A stretch of DNA of 64,000 nt from Prado023 sp963700395 (lineage in GTDB: Bacteria > Actinomycetota > Actinomycetes > S36-B12 > CAIYMF01), in NCBI GenBank assembly GCA_963700395.1, contig CAVOXI010000001.1, positions 496,001 to 560,000 of the forward strand, written 5' to 3'. The notes under the pieces were generated by a model. The model searched no databases. It was not told the origin of the DNA and saw only the letters and a program-made list of their open reading frames with translations. The stretch's first letter is position 1. Each line of letters starts with the position of its first letter. Shown in pieces: positions 18,180-27,069 of this stretch. The position numbers and the translations under genes are program-made.

Positions 18180-21003
18180 TCAGCTGCCGTGCTGCAGGTC
18201 CGCGAGCACCTGGTCGAGGTCGTCGGTCTTGACCAGAACGTCGCGGGCCTTGGATCCCTCGGAGGGTCCGACCACGCCGCGGGACTCCATCAGGTCCATG
18301 AGCCGACCGGCCTTGGCGAACCCGACCCGCAGCTTGCGCTGGAGCATCGAGGTGGAGCCGAACTGCGTGGTGACCACCAGCTCGATGGCGGCGACAAGCA
18401 GGTCGAGGTCGTCGCCGATGTCGTCATCCACATCGCGTTTCGCCGCGGCCTCAGTGAGGACGTCATCGCGGTACTGGGCCGCCAGCTGCTTCTTCACGTG
18501 CCCCACGACCGCCCGGATCTCGGACTCCGGGACGAACGCGCCCTGGATCCGCATGGGCTTGGAGGCGCCCATGGGCAGGAACAGGCCGTCCCCCTGGCCG
18601 ACGAGGGCCTCGGCCCCGGTCTGGTCCAGGATGACGCGGCTGTCGGTCTGGCTCGAGGTTGCGAACGCCAGGCGTGAGGGCACGTTCGCCTTGATCAGGC
18701 CCGTGACGACGTCGACGCTCGGGCGCTGTGTCGCCAGCACCAGGTGGATGCCCGCCGCGCGCGCCAACTGGGTGATCCGGACGATCGACTCCTCCACGTC
18801 ACGCGGTGCGACCATCATCAGGTCGGCCAACTCGTCGACGATGACCAGCAGGTAGGGGTAGGGCGCCAGCACCCGCTGCGAGTCCGGGAGGCACCGCGAG
18901 CGTCCCGGAGCGCACTGCTCGGTTGAAGTCGTCGATGTGACGGAACCCGAAGTGCGCGAGGTCGTCGTAGCGGGCGTCCATCTCGCGGACGACCCACTGG
19001 AGTGCCTCCGCGGCCTTCTTCGGGTTCGTGATGATCGGGGTGATGAGGTGCGGGATGCCCTCGTAGGCCGTCAGCTCGACCCGCTTCGGGTCGACCAGCA
19101 CCATCCGGACCTCGGCCGGCGTGGAACGCATGAGGATGCTGGTCACGATGGCGTTGATGCAGCTGGACTTCCCGGCGCCCGTGGCGCCCGCGACCAGGAT
19201 GTGGGGCATCTTCGCGAGGTTGGCGCACACGTAGCCGCCCTCCACGTCCTTGCCGAGTCCGACGAGCAGGGGGTGATGGTCGGCCTGCGCCGACGGCGCC
19301 CGCAGCGTGTCGCCGAGGGACACCATCTCCCGGTCGGTGTTGGGGATCTCGATCCCGATCGCGCTCTTGCCCGGGATCGGGGACAGGATCCGGATGTCGG
19401 ATGTTGCGACCGCGTAGGCGATGTTCTTCGTGAGGGCGGTGACGCGCTCGACCTTCACGCTCTGGCCGAGCTCCACCTCGTAGCGCGTGACCGTCGGGCC
19501 CCGCATGTAGCCGGTGACCTGGGCGTCGATCTCGAACTGCGTGAGGACATCGGTCAGCGACGCCACGACCCGGTCGTTGGAGACGCTGCGTGCCTTCGGG
19601 GCCGTCCCGGCCTTGAGCATCGTGGGCGCCGGGAGCCGGTAGTCCGGCGCGCCGGGCAGGCGCAGCTGCTCGGGCCGTGAGATCGCCACGGTGTTGTGCT
19701 TGCCCGGCTTGGCGGTCGCCGAGGGATCGACTGCGGCCACGAGCGAGGCCAGGTTCGGGTCGGCCGGGCCGGCTCCCGCACCGACCGCCTCGGCTGCCGC
19801 AATGCCGGCCACCTGGACTGTCTGGTCGTGCGGACCGGTCCCATCGGCGAGGTGCCCGTCCGCGTCGAAGAGCGCGTCGATGAGGGTGGGGTCATCCACC
19901 CCTGGGTCTGACGGCGCGGTGGCGACCGGGGAGACGAACGCCTCGTCGCCGTCAAGCGGGCCGTCGTAGGCCGGGACCGGGTGGTCGTGCCTGGGATGGC
20001 GCAGGCCGCGCATCAGGGTCAGCGCCCGGGCACGGACGGCCGTGACGGCCGAGGGCTTGCCCTTCGTGGGTGCTGCGACATCAGCCCCCACGGCCTCAGC
20101 ATCCGGAGGTGCCACTGCGGCGTCGGCTTCGGCATCCTGGGCCAGCTCGGCGTGCTTGGCCCTGCCGTCGACGGCCATGTCACCGGCAGGTGGTTCGCCC
20201 TCTGCTGGTGCAACCGCGGGGGTCCGGCGCAGCAGCAGGGCGTCGCGAAGCGCGCCGAGCCGCTCGGGCACGGTGTGGATCGGCGTCGCCGTCACCACCA
20301 GGAGGCCGAACCCCAGCAGGACCACGAGCCACAGGTACGCAAGCCAGATCCCCACGGCCGACACGATGGGAGCGGTGACGAGCCAGCCGACCCACCCCCC
20401 GGCAGCGCGCATCGCCTCCGAGCCGTCGCTGGGGCTGGGTGCCCCCTTCACCAGCGACCAGATGCCGCACGCCGAGGCGAGGATGATCGCGCTGCCGATC
20501 GCGATCCGACCGGTGGTGGATCCCTCGTCGGGATGGCGCAGCACGCGCAACGTGGCCCAGAGCAGGAACAGCGGGACCACCACGTCCAGCGCGCCGAACG
20601 TGCCGGTGACCAGGGCGGTGACGACACCGGTCAGCCACCCGTCCACGGAGAACCAGGTGACGGCCGCGACGATGATCGTCAGCGTGAACAGCAGGAGACC
20701 GACGCCGTCGCGCCTGTGCGTGGCATCGAGGTCCCGGGCGCTGCGCCCGACGGCGCGTGCCACGGCCCCGAGGATGGCCGCCAGGAGGAACCAGATACGC
20801 GCCACGCCACGTCCCAGCGCACGGACCGCACGCGCGACCGGACCGGGCTGACGGCGCGCTGACGGCTTGGGGGCGGTGCGCGGGACCGAACGTGACGTCG
20901 CGCCGCGGGACTGCCCGGATCGCGTCGAGCCCTTGCGGCTGCCCCCCTGGGAGCTTCGTGAGGCACCCGACGTGCGGGCGCGCGCAGGGGACTTGGTGGC
21001 CAT
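18180..21003 (-). CDS. ftsK: DNA translocase FtsK, apparent frameshift
   Basis: Septal DNA pump that clears and resolves chromosome termini during division. The N-terminus is basic and Ser/Arg-rich, then four to five membrane helices (about residues 75-270), a variable Ala/Pro linker, and the motor: Walker A GATGAGKSSCINA and Walker B YLLVIVDELADLMM. The C-terminal gamma winged-helix domain includes TSMLQRKLRVGFAKAGRLMD. The frame breaks near 18876: the first part reads to RSGTLAVPPG and the remainder (RVLAPYPYLLVIVDE...) continues one frame over. Dropping one base restores a ~940-residue protein. FtsK is normally essential or strongly beneficial, and both parts are conserved, so a sequencing insertion is likelier than gene loss. 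Confidence 0.9.
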
Positions 21004-21115
21004 GGCGCGAGGCTACCGGGGGCGGGGCGTCCGCGGAGGCGTCCTGCGACCCGCGCCGCTTCGTGTCGTGCTGCGGCCCTGGTCCGGCGCCTGCGTGGGC
21101 GCCAGGGACCTCTGA

Positions 21116-22801
21116 TCAGACCTCGACGACCACGGGGACGATCATCGGCCGCCGCCGGTGCGTGGAGCTGACCCAGCGTCCGACGTGGCGACGCACCACC
21201 TGCTCGAGCGCGTAGGCGTCGGTGCCGCCGTGGACAAGTGCCTCCTCCAGCGCGCGGGTCACCTGCGGCAGCACGTCGCGGAAGATCTCCTCATCCTCCG
21301 CGAAGCCGCGGGCGTGCAGCTCCGGGCCGGCGACGACCTGGCTGGACTCGAGGTCAACCGCAACGAAGACCGAGATGAACCCCTCCTCGCCCAGGATCCG
21401 GCGGTCCTTGAGCGAGGCCTCCGTGATGTCGCCCACCGAGGACCCGTCGACATACACGTGCCCGCACGGGACGGCGCCCACGATCGAGGCACGACCCTCG
21501 ACCAGGTCGACCACCACGCCGTCCTCGGCGATCAGCACGCGCTCGGCGGGCACCCCGGTCCGCACGGCGAGCGCGGCATTGGCCCGCAGGTGCCGTGGCT
21601 CGCCATGCACCGGCATGACATTGGCCGGGGTGAGCAGGTTGTAGAAGTACAGCAGCTCGCCGGCTGACGCGTGACCCGAGACGTGGACCAGGGCGTTGCC
21701 CTTGTGCACCACGTCAGCGCCCCAGCGGGTCAGGCCGTTGATCACGCGGTTGACCGGGTTCTCGTTCCCCGGGATCAGCGAGGAGGCCAGGATCACGGTG
21801 TCGCCCGGTCCCACGGTGATGGCGTGGTCCCCGTTGGCGATCCGCGACAGCGCGGCCATCGGCTCGCCCTGGGATCCGGTGCAGATGAGCACGACCTCGT
21901 CGTCGGGGAGCCCGCTGAGGTCATCGGACCGGACGAGGAGCCCTGGCGGGATCGTCAGGTAGCCCAGGTCCCGGGCCACGCCCATGTTGCGGACCATGGA
22001 CCGACCGACGAACGCCGCCTTGCGACCATGGTTGGCGGCGGTGTCCAGGATCTGCTGGATCCGGTGGACGTGCGAGGCGAAGCTGGCCACGATGATGCGC
22101 CCGTGCGCCCGGTGGAACACCGAGTCCAGGACAGGCGCGATGTCCGCCTCGGCGGGCACGAACCCTGGGACCTCGGCGTTGGTCGAGTCGACCAGCGCCA
22201 GGTGGATCCCCTCCTCGGCGAGGCGGGCCAGCCCGCGGAGGTCGGTGATCCGCCCGTCCAGGGGCAGCTGGTCCATCTTGAAGTCACCGGTGTGCAGCAC
22301 CGTGCCCGCGGAGGTCCGCACGCCCACGGCCATCGCGTCGGGGATGGAGTGGTTGACGGCGAAGAACTCGCACCCGAAGGGCCCGAGCTGCTCGCGCTGA
22401 CCCTCACGCACCTCCAGCGAGTACGCCTTGATCCGGTGCTCGCGCAGCTTGGCCTCCACCATGGCCAGCGTGAGCCGGGACCCGATCAGGGGGATGTCAG
22501 AGCGCATCCGCAGCAGGAAGGGCACCGCCCCGATGTGGTCCTCATGTCCGTGGGTCAGGATGATCGCCTCGACGTCTGCCAGACGATCGGCGATGTAGGA
22601 GAAGTCCGGGAGGATCAGGTCGACACCCGGCTGTGACTCCTCCGGGAACAGGACCCCGCAGTCGATGATCAGCAGCCGGCCGTCGATCTCCAGGACAGCC
22701 ATGTTGCGCCCGATCTCGCCGATCCCACCGAGGGCCACGACCCGCAGCACCCCCGGTTCGAGCGGTGTCGGCGGGGGCAGCTCGTGATGGCCGGGCCTCA
22801 C
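21116..22801 (-). CDS. rnj: Ribonuclease J
   Basis: Metallo-beta-lactamase/beta-CASP RNase with endo- and 5'-3' exonuclease activity, used in mRNA turnover and rRNA maturation. The zinc motif is LTHGHEDHIGA. Further family blocks: LGGIGEIGRNMAVLE, LHTGDFKMDQ, SFASHVHRIQQI, CTGSQGEPMAALSRI and VHVSGHASAGEL. 561 aa, full length with the C-terminal domain. The GTG start overlaps the dapA stop as GTGA, the standard actinobacterial dapA-rnj pair. PNPase at 39-41 kb is the complementary 3' exonuclease in the window. Confidence 0.95.
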   Translation of the reverse strand: MRPGHHELPPPTPLEPGVLRVVALGGIGEIGRNMAVLEIDGRLLIIDCGVLFPEESQPGVDLILPDFSYIADRLADVEAIILTHGHEDHIGAVPFLLRMRSDIPLIGSRLTLAMVEAKLREHRIKAYSLEVREGQREQLGPFGCEFFAVNHSIPDAMAVGVRTSAGTVLHTGDFKMDQLPLDGRITDLRGLARLAEEGIHLALVDSTNAEVPGFVPAEADIAPVLDSVFHRAHGRIIVASFASHVHRIQQILDTAANHGRKAAFVGRSMVRNMGVARDLGYLTIPPGLLVRSDDLSGLPDDEVVLICTGSQGEPMAALSRIANGDHAITVGPGDTVILASSLIPGNENPVNRVINGLTRWGADVVHKGNALVHVSGHASAGELLYFYNLLTPANVMPVHGEPRHLRANAALAVRTGVPAERVLIAEDGVVVDLVEGRASIVGAVPCGHVYVDGSSVGDITEASLKDRRILGEEGFISVFVAVDLESSQVVAGPELHARGFAEDEEIFRDVLPQVTRALEEALVHGGTDAYALEQVVRRHVGRWVSSTHRRRPMIVPVVVEV

Positions 22802-23709
22802 GCGTCGAATCCCGCCACCCCGGCCGCGGCGAGGTCCGCTCGCAGGATGGCGACCTGCGCGGGCGTGGCGTCGACCAGGGGAAGGCGCACCGGCCCGGAG
22901 GGCAGTCCCAGCTCGTGCAGCGCGGCCTTGGCCATGATCACGCCCTGGGTGCGGAACATGCCCACGTAGGCAGGGATCATCGAGGCGTTGAGCGCCGTCG
23001 CGCGGGCCACGTCACCGGCGCGATGGGCGGCCATCATCTCGGCGATCCGCGCGCCGAGGACGTGTCCCACCACCGAGACCACACCGACGGCGCCGACGGA
23101 GAGCAGCGGGAGGGTCAGGGCATCATCGCCGGAGTACCAGGCCAGGTCCGTGCTCGCGATGACCGCGGCGGCCGCCGCAAGGTCCGCCTTCGCGTCCTTG
23201 TTGGCCACGATCCGCGGGTGCTCAGCGATCCGGGCGAACGTGTCGGCCTCGATCGGCACGCCCGTCCGCCCGGGGATGTCGTAGGTCATGATCGGCAGGT
23301 CCGTGGCGTCCGCGATCGCCAGGAAGTGCGCCGCGATCCCCAACTGGGGCGGCTTGTTGTAGTACGGGGTCACCAGCAGCAGGCCGTGGGCCCCGGCGTC
23401 CTGGGCGGCGCGGGCGATGTCGATGGAGTGCCGGGTGTCGTTGTTGCTGGCGCCGGTGATGATCGTCGCGCGGTCACCCACTGCCTCCAGGACCACCTTG
23501 AGCGAGGCGATCTTCTCGGCGTCGCGCAGCGTCGGGGACTCCCCCGTGGTGCCGTTGACGATCAGGCCGTCATGGCCGACGACGTCGACCAGGTGCGTCG
23601 CCAGGCGCGCGACGCCGTCGTAGTCGACCTCGCCATCGGGGGTGAACGGGGTGACCATCGCGGTCAGCATGTGACCGAACGGGGCAGGGCTGGTGGGATC
23701 GAATGCCAT
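22798..23709 (-). CDS. dapA: 4-hydroxy-tetrahydrodipicolinate synthase
   Basis: Class I aldolase condensing pyruvate with aspartate semialdehyde, the first committed step to DAP and lysine. Visible family features: NGTTGESPTL (Thr-Thr of the proton relay), LLVTPYYNKPPQLG (catalytic Tyr), DIPGRTGVPI and the Schiff-base lysine in IVANKDAKADL. 303 aa, normal length. ATG start at 23709; it overlaps rnj by four bases. The upstream CofE-like gene and thyX lie on the same strand 61 bases away. Confidence 0.95.
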   Translation of the reverse strand: MAFDPTSPAPFGHMLTAMVTPFTPDGEVDYDGVARLATHLVDVVGHDGLIVNGTTGESPTLRDAEKIASLKVVLEAVGDRATIITGASNNDTRHSIDIARAAQDAGAHGLLLVTPYYNKPPQLGIAAHFLAIADATDLPIMTYDIPGRTGVPIEADTFARIAEHPRIVANKDAKADLAAAAAVIASTDLAWYSGDDALTLPLLSVGAVGVVSVVGHVLGARIAEMMAAHRAGDVARATALNASMIPAYVGMFRTQGVIMAKAALHELGLPSGPVRLPLVDATPAQVAILRADLAAAGVAGFDA

Positions 23710-23770
23710 GACGACACGGTATCGGCCCTGCCGCCTCCTCGCCGTGACGCGGAGCCGGTGCGCCCCGGGC

Positions 23771-24457
23771 TCAGGCCTCCGGGGTGATGAGGAAGACCGG
23801 GGTCAGCTCGTCGCCCTGGCCCATCGGGTTGTCCAGCATGACCTCACGGGCGTCGGCCTCGGGCATGGGCAGGTTGCTGCTGCGCCCCACGACCTCGACG
23901 TTGATGTTGTTGCCGTCGATGATGTACGCGGCACACCCGAAGCGCTGGGCAAGCTCCTCGCAGATCGCGTCCGGGTGCTTCGAGGGCAGCATCGCGTACT
24001 GGTCGAACGGGGGCATGGCATCGGGGTTGAAGCCGTCGATCTCGGAGATGTGGTGGCCCGCGATCCGGTAGAAGTCACCGTTGCGCCGCAGCACGAACTT
24101 GCCGACACCGCCGCCGACGACCGCAGCGATCATCCGCGGGTAGCCGACCTCGTCGATGGCCACCTGCATCTTCTTGGGGTGGCTGTAGCCGATGTCGCCG
24201 TTGTCGTTCTTGGTGACGTACTTGACGATGAGGCGTGCGAGCCAGCTGTCCTGGACGTCGCTGATGTGCCGGACGTCGCCGTTGCAGATCGACACGAACT
24301 TCTGCGACAGGCACAGCGTGGTCTGCGCAGTGATCCGCTCGGCGGCGTAGATCGCGATCACGCCGCCGAGGTCCTCGCCGATCCCCACCTTGTGGGTCCG
24401 CACCGGATCGCGCCGGTAGGTCCGACCGTTGACAACACGCGTGGAGATCGCAGTCAC
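23771..24457 (-). CDS. CofE-like coenzyme F420-0:L-glutamate ligase family protein
   Basis: A ~228-residue protein resembling the F420-0 gamma-glutamyl ligase (CofE/FbiB N-terminal) family, enzymes that add glutamates to F420-0. Seen: a start domain with THKVGIGEDLGGVI, TTLCLSQKFVSICNGDV (like the 'sek/ekivsiaeG' block), MIAAVVGGGVGKFVLRRNG, PSKHPDAICEELAQRFG and DGNNINVEVVG, comparable with the family's DTNDIG metal-binding stretch. The frame continues upstream inside thyX, so the GTG at 24457 is chosen. Location between thyX and dapA is not an F420 locus, and no other F420 gene is in the window; it could be a paralogue with another substrate. Family moderately sure, substrate unknown. Confidence 0.6.
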   Translation of the reverse strand: MTAISTRVVNGRTYRRDPVRTHKVGIGEDLGGVIAIYAAERITAQTTLCLSQKFVSICNGDVRHISDVQDSWLARLIVKYVTKNDNGDIGYSHPKKMQVAIDEVGYPRMIAAVVGGGVGKFVLRRNGDFYRIAGHHISEIDGFNPDAMPPFDQYAMLPSKHPDAICEELAQRFGCAAYIIDGNNINVEVVGRSSNLPMPEADAREVMLDNPMGQGDELTPVFLITPEA

Positions 24458-24480
24458 GGCTCGGAGCCTACCCGGCGCGG

Positions 24481-25197
24481 CTACGGCGCGACTCGGCCGT
24501 TGGCGACGAAGGCGGCGTGGGTCAGCGGCATGAGCGTGGCCCACTCCTGCTCGTAGCGCTCGGCCACCATCTCGATCTCCCGCTGCGGGAAGCTGGGGAA
24601 CCGCGCGTCGTCGCTGTGCCGCCGCAGCGAGATGAAGTTCATCATCGCGCGGGCGTTCATCGTGACGTAGGCCGACGAGTAGATGGTCAGCGGCAGCACG
24701 ATCCGGGCGACCTCGCGGGCGACGCCGGCCGCGAGCATCGCCTCGTAGGACGCGTAGGCGGTGCGGCAGGCCTTCTCGGTCTCGGTGCGCACCGTCTCGT
24801 GCTGCTCCACGGTGCCGTCGACGAACTCGTAGGAGCCGGGCTTGCCGACCTGGACGAGCTTGCGCTCGGGCGCGGGGACGTAGAACGTCGGCTCCAGGAC
24901 CTTGTAACGACCCGATTCCTCGTTGTACGAGGCGATCCGGTGCCGGAAGTGCTCGCGCCACATGAAGATGGGCGCCTGGACGAAGAAGGTCATCGAGGAG
25001 TGCTCGAACGGGGACCCGTGCCGGTCGCGCATGAGGTAGTTGATGAGGCCCGAGGACTTCGCCGGGTCCGCGTCGAGGTCCTCCAGCGACTGCTCACCCT
25101 TGGTCGAGACCCGCGCCGCCCAGATGACGTCGGCGTCACTGGCAGCGTGCTTCACGAGTTCGACGGTGATGTCGCTGCGGAACCTCAGCTCGGGCAT
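24481..25197 (-). CDS. thyX: Flavin-dependent thymidylate synthase
   Basis: FAD-dependent methylation of dUMP to dTMP using methylenetetrahydrofolate and NADPH. The ThyX signature RHR-x7-S is present as FRHRIASYNEESGRY, and MNARAMMNFISLRRHSDDAR supplies the substrate-binding arginines. 238 aa, typical. ATG at 25197 is preceded by GGAGGAAG. Actinobacterial thyX normally lies next to dapA and dapB; here it is separated from dapB by about 12 kb of additional genes. Confidence 0.95.
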   Translation of the reverse strand: MPELRFRSDITVELVKHAASDADVIWAARVSTKGEQSLEDLDADPAKSSGLINYLMRDRHGSPFEHSSMTFFVQAPIFMWREHFRHRIASYNEESGRYKVLEPTFYVPAPERKLVQVGKPGSYEFVDGTVEQHETVRTETEKACRTAYASYEAMLAAGVAREVARIVLPLTIYSSAYVTMNARAMMNFISLRRHSDDARFPSFPQREIEMVAERYEQEWATLMPLTHAAFVANGRVAP

Positions 25198-25336
25198 GTG
25201 CTTCCTCCGGGGGGTGGTGCCCGTGTCGTGGTGCGGGCGTCGTCGGCGGCGTCACGCTACCGCCTGCGCGCCTGCTCGCGGCGCAGGCTCGGACTGGCTA
25301 CGGTGTGGCGCATCACCCGGTGACAAGGAGTCCCTC

Positions 25337-25642
25337 ATGTGCGGTTGCTTCGTCCTCATGCTCGGCGCGTTCGCCCCCCGCCTGGCGCTGGCGCTGATGG
25401 CCCTGTTCAACGACGAGATCACCAAGGCCTTCGACGGCTCGTGGGTGATCCCCCTCATCGGGTTCTTCCTCCTGCCCTACACCACGCTCGTCTACGTGCT
25501 GATCTCGTGGTGGACGGCCGGGGGCGTGTCGGGCTTCGAGTGGTTCTTCGTCGCCCTGGCGTTCTTCTTCGACCTGGCCTCCTACGGCGGCGGCTACAAC
25601 CGGCGCAGCGACCTCCGCTACCCCACGACGAGCCCTGCCTGA
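25337..25642 (+). CDS. Small membrane protein of unknown function (about 101 aa)
   Basis: Three hydrophobic segments: residues 3-24 (LMLGAFAPRLALALMALF), 36-58 (VIPLIGFFLLPYTTLVYVLI) and 68-84 (EWFFVALAFFFDLASYGGG), followed by a polar tail. Similar small proteins ending their last helix with SYGGG and a tyrosine/asparagine-rich tail occur in actinobacteria, without assigned function. The ATG at 25337 is preceded by AAGGAG at ideal spacing, which decides the start. It is transcribed divergently from thyX. Not identified further. Confidence 0.75.
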   Translation: MCGCFVLMLGAFAPRLALALMALFNDEITKAFDGSWVIPLIGFFLLPYTTLVYVLISWWTAGGVSGFEWFFVALAFFFDLASYGGGYNRRSDLRYPTTSPA

Positions 25643-25776
25643 GCACGCCAGCGGTACCCCTCGGGGTTCGCCGGACGGTCGCTGTGCGGCCATTCGGCCA
25701 GCAGGCGATGCCCATCGGTGGCTAGTAGGGTTGTCTGTGCTTGCACACGCCCCCGTACCCCATGGAAGGGAAACAC

Positions 25777-26790
25777 ATGGCTATCAAGGTAGGCATCAAC
25801 GGATTCGGCCGGATCGGCCGGATGGTGTTCCGTGCCGCCGTCCAGAACTACCCGGACACGATCCAGGTCGTTGGGATCAATGACCTGCTCGACCCGGCGT
25901 ACCTGGCCTACATGCTCAAGTACGACTCGGTGCACGGGCGCTTCAAGGGCGATGTCTCGGTGGAGGGCACGAACCTCATCGTCAACGGCAACACGATCCG
26001 CCTGACCGCCGAGCGCGACCCGGCTGCCCTGGCGTGGGGCGACATCGGTGCCGAGGTCGTCGTGGAGTCCACGGGGCTGTTCCTGGACAACGCGTCGGCG
26101 TCCAAGCACCTCGAGGCCGGGGCGAAGAAGGTCATCCTGTCCGCGCCGTCCAAGGACGACACCCCCATGTTCGTGTTCGGGGTCAACTCGGACAGCTACG
26201 CGGGCCAGGCGATCATCTCCAACGCATCCTGCACGACCAACTGCCTGGCGCCGATCGCCAAGGTCATCAATGACAGCTTCGGCATCAAGCGCGGCCTCAT
26301 GACGACCGTGCACGCGACGACGGCAACGCAGAAGACCGTGGACGGCCCGTCGATGAAGGACTGGCGCGGCGGCCGCGGCATCCTGGAGAACATCATCCCG
26401 TCCTCCACCGGTGCGGCAAAGGCTGTCGGCAAGGTGCTCCCGGAGCTCAACGGCAAGCTGACCGGCATGGCGTTCCGCGTTCCGACCTCGGACGTCTCGG
26501 TCGTCGACCTCACCGTGGAGCTGGAGCGGCCGGCGTCCTACGACGAGATCAAGGCAGCCATGAAGGCAGCCTCGGAGGGCCCGATGAAGGGCGTCCTGGG
26601 CTACACCGAGGACAAGGTCGTCTCCACGGACTTCGTCGGCGAGGCCATGACGTCGGTGTTCGATGCCGAGGCCGGCATCGCGCTGGACTCCACGTTCGTG
26701 AAGCTCGTCGCCTGGTACGACAACGAGTGGGGCTACAGCAACAAGGTCGTCGAGATGATCAACGTCATCGGCGCGGACCTGTCTGACTGA
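25777..26790 (+). CDS. gap: Glyceraldehyde-3-phosphate dehydrogenase, type I
   Basis: Central glycolytic/gluconeogenic enzyme. N-terminal NAD-binding GINGFGRIGRMVFR, catalytic cysteine in SNASCTTNCLAP, TVHATTATQKTVDGP, and C-terminal WYDNEWGYSNKV. 337 aa, standard. The ATG at 25777 is preceded by GGAAGGG. Codon use is strongly biased, as expected for a highly expressed gene. A GC-rich hairpin follows the stop. It stands apart from the usual pgk-tpi partners, so it may be one of two gap genes or a relocated single copy. Confidence 0.95.
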   Translation: MAIKVGINGFGRIGRMVFRAAVQNYPDTIQVVGINDLLDPAYLAYMLKYDSVHGRFKGDVSVEGTNLIVNGNTIRLTAERDPAALAWGDIGAEVVVESTGLFLDNASASKHLEAGAKKVILSAPSKDDTPMFVFGVNSDSYAGQAIISNASCTTNCLAPIAKVINDSFGIKRGLMTTVHATTATQKTVDGPSMKDWRGGRGILENIIPSSTGAAKAVGKVLPELNGKLTGMAFRVPTSDVSVVDLTVELERPASYDEIKAAMKAASEGPMKGVLGYTEDKVVSTDFVGEAMTSVFDAEAGIALDSTFVKLVAWYDNEWGYSNKVVEMINVIGADLSD

Positions 26791-26802
26791 CCTCTGGACG
26801 AC

Positions 26803-26837
26803 GATGTGGCCGGCACCCCTCGGGGGCCGGCCACATC
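26803..26837. terminator. Terminator-type hairpin after gap
   Basis: Twelve perfect pairs (GATGTGGCCGGC with GCCGGCCACATC) enclose a short C/G-rich tip, 13 bases after the gap stop. No T-run follows, but position and stability fit a factor-independent terminator, also serving the convergent 26-codon ORF. Confidence 0.7.
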
Positions 26838-26855
26838 GCTGTCGGGTGGGTGTCT

Positions 26856-26936
26856 TCAGAGGAAGCCGATGAACACCATGCCGACCAGGCAGACGATGAG
26901 CACGAGGGCGATGATCTTGACGATTTGAGGGTCCAT
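26856..26936 (-). CDS. Putative 26-residue single-helix membrane microprotein
   Basis: ATG at 26936 opens a 26-codon frame beginning MDPQIVKIIALVLIVC, then a second hydrophobic half ending IGFL and a TGA. Apart from the first polar residues and one Lys it is a single membrane-spanning helix. A GGGGGAT stretch lies about 10 bases upstream. It sits between gap (convergent) and the divergent MFS gene. Composition argues for a real membrane peptide; conservation cannot be tested here. Confidence 0.45.
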   Translation of the reverse strand: MDPQIVKIIALVLIVCLVGMVFIGFL

Positions 26937-27069
26937 CGGGCAATCATCCCCCACGCAGGGCCGTGCACGGGTGTCCGGGCCGTCAACGCGCGGCGAGCGG
27001 GCCGGCGCACGGACGGGTCAGCCCGTGCCGGACGACCTGCGCCCCGGCCGCGGTGGCAGACTCGCGGCC

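Noticed and set aside
16078..18855. A 925-codon plus-strand open frame across pgsA, rimO and ftsK
   Set aside because: Antisense shadow of conserved genes in high-G+C DNA; its product has no recognisable domains and biased Arg/Ser/Pro composition.
25198..25336. Hairpin GCCTGCGC/GCGCAGGC between thyX and the small membrane gene
   Set aside because: The region is divergent, so a terminator makes no sense; GC-rich palindromes of this size are frequent here.
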